Source: an uncultured Caryophanales bacterium (lineage in GTDB: Bacteria > Bacillota_I > Bacilli_A > RFN20 > CAG-288). Taken from it: a stretch of 64,000 nt of DNA. A program made the position numbers and the translations under genes. The stretch spans positions 1 to 64,000 of the forward strand of contig CAJMBK010000005.1 in assembly GCA_905211645.1 (NCBI GenBank), written 5' to 3'. The notes under the pieces are model-generated. The model was given only the letters and a program-made list of their open reading frames with translations. It did not search any database and had not been told where the DNA came from. Each line of letters opens with the position of its first letter. Positions within the stretch are counted from its first letter, which is position 1. Positions 40,904 to 50,347 of the stretch are shown piece after piece.

Positions 40904-40921
40904 TTTTGTGTGTGGTATAAT
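40892..40921 (+). promoter_or_regulatory. Near-consensus sigma-A promoter of rpoD
   Basis: TTGACA (40892-40897) and TATAAT (40916-40921) with an 18-base spacer ending in TGG (extended -10). The -35 box lies inside the last codons of the sigma-like gene. This is the best-looking promoter in the window and gives rpoD its own transcript. Confidence 0.88.
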
Positions 40922-40952
40922 AATTAGTGCTTTGTTTTAGGAGGTTTTTTGC

Positions 40953-42170
40953 ATGGGCAGAAAGAAAAAAGTTCAAGAAATTCAAGCAGAAAAAATTCAA
41001 GATCTTACAGCAAATGTACGTGACTACCTCAATATCGAAGGTGATATCACTTCCGAACAAATTCTCGAGTATTTAAAACATGAAATTAGCGAGAAAATTA
41101 AAAATGATCCTAATTTCAATACTGACAAATTAAGTAATTACTTAGATCAATACGATTTGAGTGATGACGATAATTCAGCATTACTCGATTACTTCTATCC
41201 TCAATTAGAGAATATGGAAGAACAAAGTCAAGAAATTAACGAAGAGAACATCGAAGAAGACTTCGATAATACTGAAAAAGAAGAAGAGGCTTTCAACCCT
41301 GAATTAGAACTTTACAACTACGATGAAGATGTTAAGTTCCAAGATAATGTTAAGCAATACTTACGTGATATTGGTAAATATCCTGTTTTAAAGAACAGAG
41401 AAGAAGAAATTGTTTTAGCACAACGTATCTTAAAGGGTGATAAGGCTGCTAAAGACAAACTCATCATGAGTAACACAAAGCTTGTCGTTTCCATCGCAAA
41501 GAAATATGTCAACCACGGTATGGCATTCTTGGATTTGATTCAAGAAGGTAACTTAGGTTTGATGAAAGCAGTTGATAAATTTGACTACACAAGAGGCTTC
41601 AAATTCTCAACATATGCAACTTGGTGGATTAGACAATCTATCACTCGTGCTTTAGCCGATCAATCAAGAACAATTCGTATTCCTGTTCACATGGTTGATA
41701 ATATCAACACCATCAACAAGACTAAGAGAACTCTCGTTCAAAGATTGAATCGTGATCCTACTTTAAAGGAAATTGCAGAAGAGATGGATAACAAGTTCTC
41801 TCCTGAAAAGATTCAAGAAATCTTAAATTACGCATTAGATCCAGTTTCATTAGAAAAACCTGTTGGTGAAGAAAATGATTCACATGTTTCCGACTTCATC
41901 GAAGATAAGGATAACATGTCACCAAGCGATTATGCTGATGAAGCCGAGAAGAATGCTGCTCTTGATTCCATCTTAAAGGAATTAACCGACCGTGAGGAAA
42001 GAGTTATTCGTTTAAGATATGGTATTCCAAATGGTACTCCTTATACTTTGGAAGAAGTTGGTAAGGAATTTGGTGTTACCAGAGAGCGTATCAGACAAAT
42101 CGAAGCCAAGGCTTTGAAGAAATTGAAACATCCTACAAGAGCAAAAGCATTAAAAGATTTCCGCAACTAA
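40953..42170 (+). CDS. rpoD: RNA polymerase primary sigma factor
   Basis: 405 residues. An acidic region 1.1-like N-terminus (about 60-120) is followed by region 1.2 (D-N-V-K-Q-Y-L-R-D-I-G), region 2 with L-D-L-I-Q-E-G-N-L-G-L-M-K-A-V and T-W-W-I-R-Q-S-I-T-R-A, region 3, and region 4 with L-E-E-V-G-K-E-F-G-V-T-R-E-R-I-R-Q-I-E. All residues for consensus -10/-35 recognition are intact, in contrast to the two sigma-like neighbours. GGAGG precedes the start; trmK begins one base after the stop. Confidence 0.98.
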   Translation: MGRKKKVQEIQAEKIQDLTANVRDYLNIEGDITSEQILEYLKHEISEKIKNDPNFNTDKLSNYLDQYDLSDDDNSALLDYFYPQLENMEEQSQEINEENIEEDFDNTEKEEEAFNPELELYNYDEDVKFQDNVKQYLRDIGKYPVLKNREEEIVLAQRILKGDKAAKDKLIMSNTKLVVSIAKKYVNHGMAFLDLIQEGNLGLMKAVDKFDYTRGFKFSTYATWWIRQSITRALADQSRTIRIPVHMVDNINTINKTKRTLVQRLNRDPTLKEIAEEMDNKFSPEKIQEILNYALDPVSLEKPVGEENDSHVSDFIEDKDNMSPSDYADEAEKNAALDSILKELTDREERVIRLRYGIPNGTPYTLEEVGKEFGVTRERIRQIEAKALKKLKHPTRAKALKDFRN

Positions 42171-42171
42171 T

Positions 42172-42846
42172 ATGAAATTATCAGAAAGATTACAAACCGC
42201 AGCAAACTTTTTAGATAATTCAATGTCTGTTGCAGATATCGGTGCTGATCATGGTGAATTACCTATTTATTTAGCAGAGAATGGCTTTAAAAACATTGTT
42301 TGCGTTGAAAATAAAAAAGGTCCTTACCAAAAGATGGTCAATAACATTAAAAAAGCTGATTTAGAAGAAGATATTAAATGCATCTTTTCAGATGGCATTA
42401 AAGATATTCCAGATTATACAAATGTTGTTACCATTTTAGGTATGGGAGGTTTAACCATCGATTACATCCTTAGAACTTCTCTAGAAAGAGCACAAAAACT
42501 TGATTTATTAGTTTTAGAACCTCAATCTGAAGAAGAAAAAACAAGAGAATTCTTAGGTCAAAATGGCTTTGAAATTGTAGATGAAGTTTACGTTAAAGAA
42601 AAGAGAAAGTATTATCCAATTATTGTTGCTAAATATACTGGAAATACAATTGACTATTCCGATATTGAATTAAAGTATGGTCCAATCGCTTTACTTAAAC
42701 GTGATTCATTGTTACTTGAAAAGTTAACTAAAGAATTTGAGACCTACAAGACATTGCCTCTTATCATTCAAAAGAAGCCAGAACTTGTAGAAAAGATCAC
42801 TAAAATCGAACAAATTTTACAAAATTGGTATTATTTGAACGATTAA
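42172..42846 (+). CDS. trmK: tRNA (adenine22-N1)-methyltransferase TrmK
   Basis: 224 residues. The SAM-binding start V-A-D-I-G-A-D-H-G-E-L-P (motif I) and I-L-G-M-G-G-L (motif IV region) are those of TrmK (YqfN), which makes m1A22 in tRNA. The C-terminal part is a helical coiled domain. It follows rpoD after one base without a Shine-Dalgarno, so it is coupled to it, as in many Bacilli. Confidence 0.9.
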   Translation: MKLSERLQTAANFLDNSMSVADIGADHGELPIYLAENGFKNIVCVENKKGPYQKMVNNIKKADLEEDIKCIFSDGIKDIPDYTNVVTILGMGGLTIDYILRTSLERAQKLDLLVLEPQSEEEKTREFLGQNGFEIVDEVYVKEKRKYYPIIVAKYTGNTIDYSDIELKYGPIALLKRDSLLLEKLTKEFETYKTLPLIIQKKPELVEKITKIEQILQNWYYLND

Positions 42847-42901
42847 CAAAGAATCAATAAATTTTTATCACATAAATAAGGTATCAAGGTGGTAGAGAGA
42901 T

Positions 42902-43672
42902 ATGGTTTTTGAAAACAAATATATCTCAACCGATTTTGGTACCTTTTTTCGTAACAATATTGATTTGATATTGTCACTTAATAAACCTTTATCGGTTGAA
43001 GAACAGTATGATTGTATCTTTGGTGAAAATCAGGATTACAACAAATTATTTTTATCTTACATTCGATTGATTTATAAAATTGTTAAATCAATCTATGACA
43101 AATATAAGTTTGTCATCAAGAATGAATCTTTGGAAATCCAAGATTTATTTCAGCAATCTTATAAGTATTTTATAGAAGCAGTCTCGCGAATAGATAAGGA
43201 GAAATTTTCTACAAATATTGCTTATATTCAAAAATATGTGGCAATGAGTTTAATAAAATTCATCAATAAGGAAGCATCTCAAATTAAGATAACTTATTAC
43301 TACAGAAATAAGAGTAAGAAGTATGAAGAAGCTATTGATGATATTAAGGCTAAAGGTCTACCTTTAACTGAAAATAACATCAAAGAGTACTTTAAAGAAA
43401 TCAATGAGAGCTATTCCTCATTTGACTTTTGCCACGGAAGTATTTTGAGTTTAGATGAACTTCATGAGTTGCCATATCAGGATGATTGTGAAGATATCAT
43501 CGATAAAAACGAAAAGTTAGATAAGATATTTTCAGTCATTAAAAAATTCAAAAATCCCAAACTCACTGATAGTGTTTGCAAATTTTTGAATGATGAGAAA
43601 ATGGATAATCTCGATAGATATTACCTTAAGAAAGCTATCGAATTGATTAAAAAAGATTTAAAACTTACTTAA
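42902..43672 (+). CDS. Second divergent sigma-like protein, apparently without region 4
   Basis: 256 residues. A segment at 45-66 (D-Y-N-K-L-F-L-S-Y-I-R-L-I-Y-K-I-V) fits region 2.1. Residues 77-98 (L-E-I-Q-D-L-F-Q-Q-S-Y-K-Y-F-I-E-A-V) fit region 2.2, and 99-124 (K-E-K-F-S-T-N-I-A-Y-I-Q-K-Y-V-A-M-S-L-I) fit 2.3-2.4. A stretch at 135-165 resembles region 3, and S-L-D-E-L is typical of the turn before region 3.2. The last 50 residues do not show a clear region 4 HTH. Its own GGTGG-like site lies upstream, 55 bases after trmK. It could be an alternative sigma or a sigma-derived regulator. Assignment by eye. Confidence 0.5.
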   Translation: MVFENKYISTDFGTFFRNNIDLILSLNKPLSVEEQYDCIFGENQDYNKLFLSYIRLIYKIVKSIYDKYKFVIKNESLEIQDLFQQSYKYFIEAVSRIDKEKFSTNIAYIQKYVAMSLIKFINKEASQIKITYYYRNKSKKYEEAIDDIKAKGLPLTENNIKEYFKEINESYSSFDFCHGSILSLDELHELPYQDDCEDIIDKNEKLDKIFSVIKKFKNPKLTDSVCKFLNDEKMDNLDRYYLKKAIELIKKDLKLT

Positions 43673-44535
43673 TTTTTTAGTAAAGAAGCGATATTTTCAC
43701 AAGTTTTTACGCTAGCTGAAGTTGAAGATATGATGTAATAATTTTCATATTTTCCTTTAATGGCTGCAACTTCAGTAGTATTTGAAAGCATGATAACCTT
43801 TAAATTCTTAAAAAACTTTTGAGTATATCTAACAAGTTCATTAGAATTTGAAGATGACTTATCACCAACAACAATGATTAAATTTTTATTGTTATCTTCG
43901 ATTGCTTTGCTAGCTTTAATGATTGACTCAACACGTTTTTTAAGCATTGGGCAAGGGAAATTATAAACAAACTCAACATTTGGATTTATAGATTTAACGA
44001 TATCACAAATTTCTTGATAAGGAACAGATAAGATAGTTGATTGAGTATGTAAATAAACTTTGTTTTTCAAGTTAGCATTTTTAATAACTTGTCCTAGGTT
44101 GTCTCTCTTATCGATGAAAACATAGTTATTAAATTTATCTAAAATGGCTTGAGTTTCCGGATGATTTTTATCTCCATAAAAAAGGATTGTCCAATCATCT
44201 CCAGTAGATTTATTAACCATTGCTTGAATCGATTTAAGTAAAGGACATAAGGCATCATAACTTTCAGAAAAGAATTTTTTCTTTTCATCTTCAGCTTTTG
44301 TATGACCATGGGCACAAAAGACCAAAACACCATCAACTTTTTCAGTAACAGAATTTAAATCGATTACTTTCAATTTATCACCGAAATTAAGCTCTTTTAA
44401 AGTTTCTTCATTATGAACTAAAGGATGGTTCATGTAGATTACTGTATCTGGATTATTTTCACGAATTTTCTTGATGATATTGATGGCATTATTTACGCCT
44501 GAACAATAGCCCAAATCTGTTAGTAAATAAACCAT
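43669..44535 (-). CDS. ispH: 4-hydroxy-3-methylbut-2-enyl diphosphate reductase
   Basis: 288 residues. The three Fe-S Cys lie in G-Y-C-S-G-V, A-L-C-P-L-L and N-F-P-C-P-M. N-H-P-L-V-H-N, C-A-H-G-H, G-D-K-N-H-P-E-T and S-S-S-N-S-N-E-L match the IspH substrate-binding motifs. The region after the third Cys is unusual (P-M-L-K-K-R rather than the common A-T-x-x-R-Q). This is the last MEP-pathway step, giving IPP and DMAPP. ispG lies 9 kb away, so the MEP route is present. It is convergent with the sigma-like gene (4-base overlap) and divergent from apt. Confidence 0.9.
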   Translation of the reverse strand: MVYLLTDLGYCSGVNNAINIIKKIRENNPDTVIYMNHPLVHNEETLKELNFGDKLKVIDLNSVTEKVDGVLVFCAHGHTKAEDEKKKFFSESYDALCPLLKSIQAMVNKSTGDDWTILFYGDKNHPETQAILDKFNNYVFIDKRDNLGQVIKNANLKNKVYLHTQSTILSVPYQEICDIVKSINPNVEFVYNFPCPMLKKRVESIIKASKAIEDNNKNLIIVVGDKSSSNSNELVRYTQKFFKNLKVIMLSNTTEVAAIKGKYENYYIISSTSASVKTCENIASLLKN

Positions 44536-44561
44536 TTATGCCCTCCTTATATAGTTTAATT

Positions 44562-44571
44562 ATTATATAAT
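44562..44571. promoter_or_regulatory. Overlapping back-to-back -10 boxes, ispH / apt
   Basis: The plus strand has TATAAT at 44566-44571 and the minus strand has TATAAT at 44562-44567, sharing two bases. The spacer between the two genes is only 62 bases. Polymerase can probably use only one direction at a time. Confidence 0.55.
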
Positions 44572-44597
44572 ATGATAGTTATCACGAGGTCAAAATT

Positions 44598-45116
44598 ATG
44601 GATTTTAAGGATTATATTGCAATTACAGAAGATTTCCCTACAAAAGGCATTTCCTTCAAGGATATGTCACCACTTTTAAGAAACCCTGAAGCTTTCAAAA
44701 AAGCAAGTGATCAATTATCAGATTACGCAAGAGAGATGAACCCAACTGTTATTATCGGACCTGAAGCAAGAGGCTTCATTTTCGGTACAGTTATCGCTTA
44801 TAACTTAGGACTTGGATTCGTTATGGCTAGAAAAGATGGCAAACTTCCAGGTAAAACATTACAAGCAAAATATTCACTTGAATATGGTTATTCCTGCATC
44901 AACTTACCTTGGGATTCAATTAAAAAAGGTGATAGAGTTGTTTTAGTCGATGATTTATTAGCAACTGGTGGCACATTGGATGCATTAGTTAGACTCTGCA
45001 ACGATGTTGGAGCAGAGGTTGTCGGCTGCATCACTTTGATTGAATTAACAAAGGTTAGAAGTGATAAATTCTTAAAAGGTATCAACGTCAAATCCTTAAT
45101 CCAATACGATTTCTAA
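44598..45116 (+). CDS. apt: Adenine phosphoribosyltransferase
   Basis: 172 residues, standard. The PRPP motif V-V-L-V-D-D-L-L-A-T-G-G-T and the N-terminal F-P-x-x-G-I-x-F-x-D are clear; G-P-E-A-R-G-F binds adenine. It converts adenine and PRPP to AMP. It precedes relA by 18 bases, the common apt-relA pair. Confidence 0.97.
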   Translation: MDFKDYIAITEDFPTKGISFKDMSPLLRNPEAFKKASDQLSDYAREMNPTVIIGPEARGFIFGTVIAYNLGLGFVMARKDGKLPGKTLQAKYSLEYGYSCINLPWDSIKKGDRVVLVDDLLATGGTLDALVRLCNDVGAEVVGCITLIELTKVRSDKFLKGINVKSLIQYDF

Positions 45117-45134
45117 ACTAGAAGGAGTTTAAGT

Positions 45135-47333
45135 ATGATTAATCCAGAAAATAAGATTCATACTTTTGAGGAACTTCAATCACTTTACAAAACTTATATT
45201 CATTCTGCAGAAAGCGATGCTTTAATTACAAAAGCGTACGAATTTGCAAAAGAAAAACACAAAAATCAAAGAAGAAAATCTGGTGATTTATACATTACTC
45301 ATCCAGTTGCTGTTGCTTGCATCCTTGCAACATTGCATTCTGGACCATCAACAATTATCGCCGGATTATTGCATGACACTATTGAAGACACCGATACCTC
45401 AAGAGAAGAGATTGCTGAACTTTTCGGTGAAGAGATTGCTACTCTTGTTGAGTCATTAACAAAGATTACAAGATTATCCGATTATCAAAATGTTGAGTTC
45501 GAAGCTGAATCTCATCGTAAGATTTTCGTTGCGATGGCAAAGGATATTCGTGTTATCATCATAAAACTTGCTGATAGATTGCACAATATGAGAACTTTGC
45601 AATTCCAATCCGAACCTAAACAGAAGAAAATTGCTAAGGAAACCTTGGAAGTCTATGCACCAATTGCTCATAGATTAGGTATTTTCACAGTTAAGACTGA
45701 ACTTGAAGATTTATCTTTGTACTATTTGGATCATGAAAAATATGTAAATATTGAGAATTTGATTGAAAAGATGCAATTTGATGTTAACAATGCTATCGAA
45801 ACAATCAAAAATCAAATTACAGATATTCTTTCTAAGACAAACATTTCATTCTCAATCACATCAAGAGTCAAATCCATTTATTCAATCTACAAAAAGATGT
45901 ACCTCAAAGGTAAATCTTTCGATGAAATTTATGACATTTTAGCTTTAAGAATCATCACTGAAACTGAAGTTAACTGTTATGAAATCTTAGGTTATATCCA
46001 TGCTTACTTTAAACCTGTCCCAGGCAGATTTAAAGATTACATCGCTATGCCTAAACCTAATTTGTATCAATCCTTACATACAACCATTGTCACTACAGAT
46101 GGTCATACCTTCGAAGTTCAAATTAGAACTAAGAAGATGGATGAAACTGCAGAAAGCGGTGTTGCCGCTCACTGGAGATACAAAGAAGGTGCAAACTACG
46201 ATCCAAAAGTTGAACAACAAGAAATTGAAGAGCAACTTCACTGGTTCAGAGACTTCGTTTCTCTTTCCAACGACGAAAGTGATAACGAAAGTGCAAAAGA
46301 ATATGTCGATACTTTAACTCATGACATCTTCGATGCAAATGTTTATGTTTTCACACCAAAAGGTAAAGTTATTTCATTACCTAACGGATCAACTCCAATT
46401 GACTTTGCTTACAGAATTCATACCGGAATTGGTGATACTCTTGCTGGTGCCAAAGTTAACAATAAACTTGTCCCACTTTCAACTCAACTTGAAACTGGTG
46501 ACGTTGTAGAAGTTAAAACTGGTAAGAATGCTCATCCAACTTCTGAATGGTTGAAGATTTGTAAATCAAACTTTGCTAAGAGCAAGATTAAAAAATACCT
46601 TTTGAAGGTTAATAAGGACTATGTCCGTGAAGATAACATTGAAAAAGGTAAGAAATCATTACAGGATGGTTTGAAAGAAAGAAATATCAATATTCAACTT
46701 TCTCAAATCACCACAAGAAAAGTTTTGGATCATTTTAAGTGTGAAACTGCAGATGATTTCTTTGTTTTGATCAACTCAAAGAATCTCACACCTCAAATGA
46801 TCTGCGATTATCTCCAATTGAAACCAAATGTTCAAACATACCAATCAATTAGAGATAACATCAATAAACACGTTATTAAAAGTAATTCTTCCGATGCAGT
46901 TTTACTTGAAAATGGTGATACTGCATTAATCAGTCTTGCAAACTGCTGCAATCCTATTCCAGGTGATTCAATTGTTGGTTACATCACTCAAGGTAATGGC
47001 ATTAAAGTTCATAGAACTGACTGTCCAAACATCAAGAATGAATCTGCCAGATTAATCGCTGTCAGTTGGAATAAAGATTTCAAAAAGGAAGAAAAATATC
47101 CTGTTGATTTAGCTTTAGATTGTTTTGATAGAAACGGATTGCTCGTTGATATCATGAACAAACTTAACTATTTCAACTTCCAAGTATTCAAGTTGAATGC
47201 AAAGATGCATAACAATGGTCGTTGTACAATTTCCATGACTGTCATGGTCAAAGATAGCAACGAACTTGAATATCTCTACACTATTATCAAGAGCGTCGAA
47301 AATGTCGATGCTGTCACAAGAATTATTCATTAA
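45135..47333 (+). CDS. relA: Bifunctional (p)ppGpp synthetase/hydrolase RelA/SpoT type
   Basis: 732 residues in full order: HD hydrolase domain with T-H-P-V-A-V-A, L-L-H-D-T-I-E-D-T and the R-L-H-N-M-R region; synthetase domain around 235-345 (K-S-I-Y-S-I-Y-K-K-M, Y-Q-S-L-H-T); TGS domain (about 400-460, V-F-T-P-K-G); helical and zinc-finger-like part (N-C-C-N-P-I-P-G-D); C-terminal ACT domain. HD residues are intact, so it can both make and degrade (p)ppGpp. hisS follows after nine bases. Confidence 0.96.
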   Translation: MINPENKIHTFEELQSLYKTYIHSAESDALITKAYEFAKEKHKNQRRKSGDLYITHPVAVACILATLHSGPSTIIAGLLHDTIEDTDTSREEIAELFGEEIATLVESLTKITRLSDYQNVEFEAESHRKIFVAMAKDIRVIIIKLADRLHNMRTLQFQSEPKQKKIAKETLEVYAPIAHRLGIFTVKTELEDLSLYYLDHEKYVNIENLIEKMQFDVNNAIETIKNQITDILSKTNISFSITSRVKSIYSIYKKMYLKGKSFDEIYDILALRIITETEVNCYEILGYIHAYFKPVPGRFKDYIAMPKPNLYQSLHTTIVTTDGHTFEVQIRTKKMDETAESGVAAHWRYKEGANYDPKVEQQEIEEQLHWFRDFVSLSNDESDNESAKEYVDTLTHDIFDANVYVFTPKGKVISLPNGSTPIDFAYRIHTGIGDTLAGAKVNNKLVPLSTQLETGDVVEVKTGKNAHPTSEWLKICKSNFAKSKIKKYLLKVNKDYVREDNIEKGKKSLQDGLKERNINIQLSQITTRKVLDHFKCETADDFFVLINSKNLTPQMICDYLQLKPNVQTYQSIRDNINKHVIKSNSSDAVLLENGDTALISLANCCNPIPGDSIVGYITQGNGIKVHRTDCPNIKNESARLIAVSWNKDFKKEEKYPVDLALDCFDRNGLLVDIMNKLNYFNFQVFKLNAKMHNNGRCTISMTVMVKDSNELEYLYTIIKSVENVDAVTRIIH

Positions 47334-47342
47334 GGAGGGCTT

Positions 47343-48614
47343 ATGGCTGAACAGATTATTAAGCCTCGTGGCACCCAAGATATCTTTGGGGACAACAAGA
47401 AAATTTATGACTATATCACCTCTGTTTTAGACCGTTATTTTAAAAACTATGGTGTAAATAAGATAGACATTCCAACATTTGAAGAAACAAAACTTTTCAT
47501 TCGTTCTGTTGGTGAATCAACTGATATCGTCAACAAAGAAATCTACAATTTGGAATCAAAAGGTGAACACCAAACTTCTTTAAGACCAGAATTTACTGCT
47601 GGTATCATGCGTGCTTTGATTGAAAACAAATTGTATGCAACTCCAGATTTACCACTTAAATTAGGCTACTATGGAAGTGTATATCGTTATGAAAGACCTC
47701 AAAAAGGTCGTTATAGAGAATTACATCAAGGCGGTGTTGAATTCGTCGATAATAATTTGGATATCATCACTAAGATTGATTGCTTAAATTTGTTCTACTC
47801 CGCTGCTAAAGAGTTATTAGGTAACAATATTTATCTTGTCATCAACTACTTAGGTGCTGAAGACGCTAGAAAAAAGTGGAGAGAAGCTTTAAGAGAGTTC
47901 TTCAAGAGCCATCTTGACACAATGTGTGAAGATTGTAAACGTAGATTTGAAGTCAATCCGCTTAGAATTTTAGATTGTAAAGTTGAACATGATCACGAAT
48001 TAGGTTTGAATGCTCCAAATATCACCGATTTTCTTTCTGAAGAAGATAAGAAATACTACGATGATATCTGCACAGAGCTCGATAACCTAGGTATCAAATA
48101 TAAGAGAGACCCACACCTTGTTAGAGGGTTGGATTACTACACTGGAATCGTCTTCGAACTTTATCTTGAGCAAGGTGATTTACCTCTTGCTTTAGGTGCC
48201 GGAGGTCAATATGCAAATTTGACTGCTGAATTGAATGGCCCAAAAATGGAAGGTATCGGTTTCTCATTCGGCTTGGATAGATTACTTATGTGCTTCAACG
48301 AAAGTTTGAAATCAGATGTCTTAAATAAATATGCATTGGATTTCTTTGTCTATTCATTCAACAAGAATCCTGAAGGTGTCAAAGAAATTAATGATATCTT
48401 AAAGACAATCAGAAATAGTAATTACTCTGCAATTGCTGCACCAATGACAAAAGCATTCGGTGGTTCACTCAAGCAAGCAGCAAGAATGAATACAAAATAT
48501 TTGTTGCTCATCAACGAAGATTTATCCTTGGAAATCAAAGACTTTTCTAAGCGTGAACAACAAAAGATTAGTAAAGAAGAATTTACTAAGATGTTAAGCG
48601 AAAGGAAATTTTAA
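47343..48614 (+). CDS. hisS: Histidyl-tRNA synthetase
   Basis: 423 residues. P-R-G-T-Q-D-I-F-G at the start, motif 2 (Y-E-R-P-Q-K-G-R-Y-R-E-L-H-Q) and the histidine motif R-G-L-D-Y-Y-T-G are typical, with G-F-S-F-G-L-D-R as motif 3 and a C-terminal anticodon domain. AAGGAGG precedes the start. It is part of the relA-hisS-aspS order of Bacilli. Confidence 0.97.
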   Translation: MAEQIIKPRGTQDIFGDNKKIYDYITSVLDRYFKNYGVNKIDIPTFEETKLFIRSVGESTDIVNKEIYNLESKGEHQTSLRPEFTAGIMRALIENKLYATPDLPLKLGYYGSVYRYERPQKGRYRELHQGGVEFVDNNLDIITKIDCLNLFYSAAKELLGNNIYLVINYLGAEDARKKWREALREFFKSHLDTMCEDCKRRFEVNPLRILDCKVEHDHELGLNAPNITDFLSEEDKKYYDDICTELDNLGIKYKRDPHLVRGLDYYTGIVFELYLEQGDLPLALGAGGQYANLTAELNGPKMEGIGFSFGLDRLLMCFNESLKSDVLNKYALDFFVYSFNKNPEGVKEINDILKTIRNSNYSAIAAPMTKAFGGSLKQAARMNTKYLLLINEDLSLEIKDFSKREQQKISKEEFTKMLSERKF

Positions 48615-48616
48615 TA

Positions 48617-50347
48617 ATGTTAAGAACTGTTACATGTGGTCAGTTAAGAATCACAGATGTTAATAAGGAAGTCACACTTTGTGGTTGGGTTAACAGAGTC
48701 AGAAATTTAGGTTCATTATGTTTCGTCGATTTACGTGACACATACGGAATCACACAATTGAATATTGATCCTAAATTTTTGGAAACCACTTCTTTACATT
48801 CTGAAGATTGTATTCAAGTTACAGGTACTGTCATCAAAAAAGATGAACCTAATAAACATTTGGAAACTGGTGAAATTGAAGTTTTAGTTAAATCAATCAA
48901 AGTTTTCAGCCATGCTGAAACTACACCTTTCACAATTACTGATGACACCACTGCTAGTGAAGAAACAAGAATGAAATATCGTTACTTGGACTTACGTAGA
49001 CCAGTAATGCAAAAATATCTCAAAAAGAGACATCAAATTTTAAAGGTTGTTAGAAATTATTTGGAAGGATTAAATTTCAACGAAATATGTACTCCAACTT
49101 TAATTAAATCTACACCAGAAGGTGCAAGAGACTATCTTGTTCCTAGCAGAATTTATAAAGGTTCATTTTACGCTCTACCTCAATCACCTCAAATCTTCAA
49201 ACAATTATTGATGATTTCTGGTATGGATAAATACTATCAAATTGCTCTCTGCTACAGAGATGAAGACCAAAGAGCAGATAGACAACCAGAATTCGTTCAA
49301 ATTGACTGTGAAATGTCATTCTCTGATAGAGAAGATGTCTTACAAGTTATCGAGGGTTTGTTAAAAAGTGTTTGGAAAGAAGTTTTAAATGTTGAACTTC
49401 CTGACTTTATCAGAATGCCATATCAAGTTTGTATCGATAACTACGGTTCCGATAAACCAGATTTACGTTTCGGTATGAGAATTGAAGATGTCACCGCTAT
49501 CTTTGCAAATACAACATTTGAAGCATACAAGGAAAAAGCAGTTAGAGGCTTTAAAGTTTCTAATTACGCAGATAAATTATCCAGAAAAATGATGGATGCT
49601 GATAATGAACTTGTTAAAAAGAATAAAGTTTATGGTGTCACACATCTTAAATATGTTGATAATCAATTCTCAGGTGGTATCTCAAAATTCTTATCTGATG
49701 AAGAAAAAGAAGCACTTGTTGCAAAATATGAATTGGCTAATAACGACGTCTTAATTCTTGGTGCTGATGCATCAGGCGAGAAGATGTCCTTGGCTTTAGG
49801 TGTTTTAAGATTACACTATGGTGATTTATTAAATCTTAGACCTAAAGATAAATTTGTTCCATTATTTGTTATCGACTGGCCAATGTTTGAAAGAAATTCT
49901 GAAGGTCAAATTGAATGTTTATCCAACCCATTCACCAGACCTAACGATGAAGACTTACATTTATTCGATACAGATCCAACACAAATTAGAACATACGGTT
50001 ATGACACAGTTATGAATGGTGTCGAACTTTCTTCCGGTGCTTTAAGAACTTACGATAGTAAGATTCAAGAAAAAGTCTTTAAGCTTCTCGGCTTATCCGA
50101 TGAACAAATTAAAGATAGATTCGGTTTCTTCATCGACAGTTTGAAATATGGTACCCCACCAATGGGAGGTTTTGGTATCGGTCTTGAAAGATTATGTATG
50201 GTTCTTTGTGAAACTGATAACGTTAGAGACGTCATCGCCTTCCCTAAGAATCTTTCTGCATACGACCCAATGACTCAAGCACCTAGCAAAGTTGATGTTG
50301 AAAACATCGATATTTTAGGATTAGAGGTAAAAAAGGAGTTTAGATAA
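48617..50347 (+). CDS. aspS: Aspartyl-tRNA synthetase, bacterial type
   Basis: 576 residues: N-terminal OB-fold anticodon domain (1-105, C-G-W-V-N-R-V-R), class II core with motif 2 C-Y-R-D-E-D-Q-R-A-D-R-Q-P-E-F, the bacterial GAD insertion domain (about 285-410), and motif 3 G-F-G-I-G-L-E-R-L. The stop overlaps the start of the DEAD helicase gene by one base. Whether it also charges tRNA-Asn cannot be told from this reading. Confidence 0.97.
   Translation: MLRTVTCGQLRITDVNKEVTLCGWVNRVRNLGSLCFVDLRDTYGITQLNIDPKFLETTSLHSEDCIQVTGTVIKKDEPNKHLETGEIEVLVKSIKVFSHAETTPFTITDDTTASEETRMKYRYLDLRRPVMQKYLKKRHQILKVVRNYLEGLNFNEICTPTLIKSTPEGARDYLVPSRIYKGSFYALPQSPQIFKQLLMISGMDKYYQIALCYRDEDQRADRQPEFVQIDCEMSFSDREDVLQVIEGLLKSVWKEVLNVELPDFIRMPYQVCIDNYGSDKPDLRFGMRIEDVTAIFANTTFEAYKEKAVRGFKVSNYADKLSRKMMDADNELVKKNKVYGVTHLKYVDNQFSGGISKFLSDEEKEALVAKYELANNDVLILGADASGEKMSLALGVLRLHYGDLLNLRPKDKFVPLFVIDWPMFERNSEGQIECLSNPFTRPNDEDLHLFDTDPTQIRTYGYDTVMNGVELSSGALRTYDSKIQEKVFKLLGLSDEQIKDRFGFFIDSLKYGTPPMGGFGIGLERLCMVLCETDNVRDVIAFPKNLSAYDPMTQAPSKVDVENIDILGLEVKKEFR

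Noticed and set aside
42847..42901. AAGGTATCAAGGTGG before the second sigma-like gene as a structured element
   Set aside because: Only a short imperfect repeat; no stem could be drawn.
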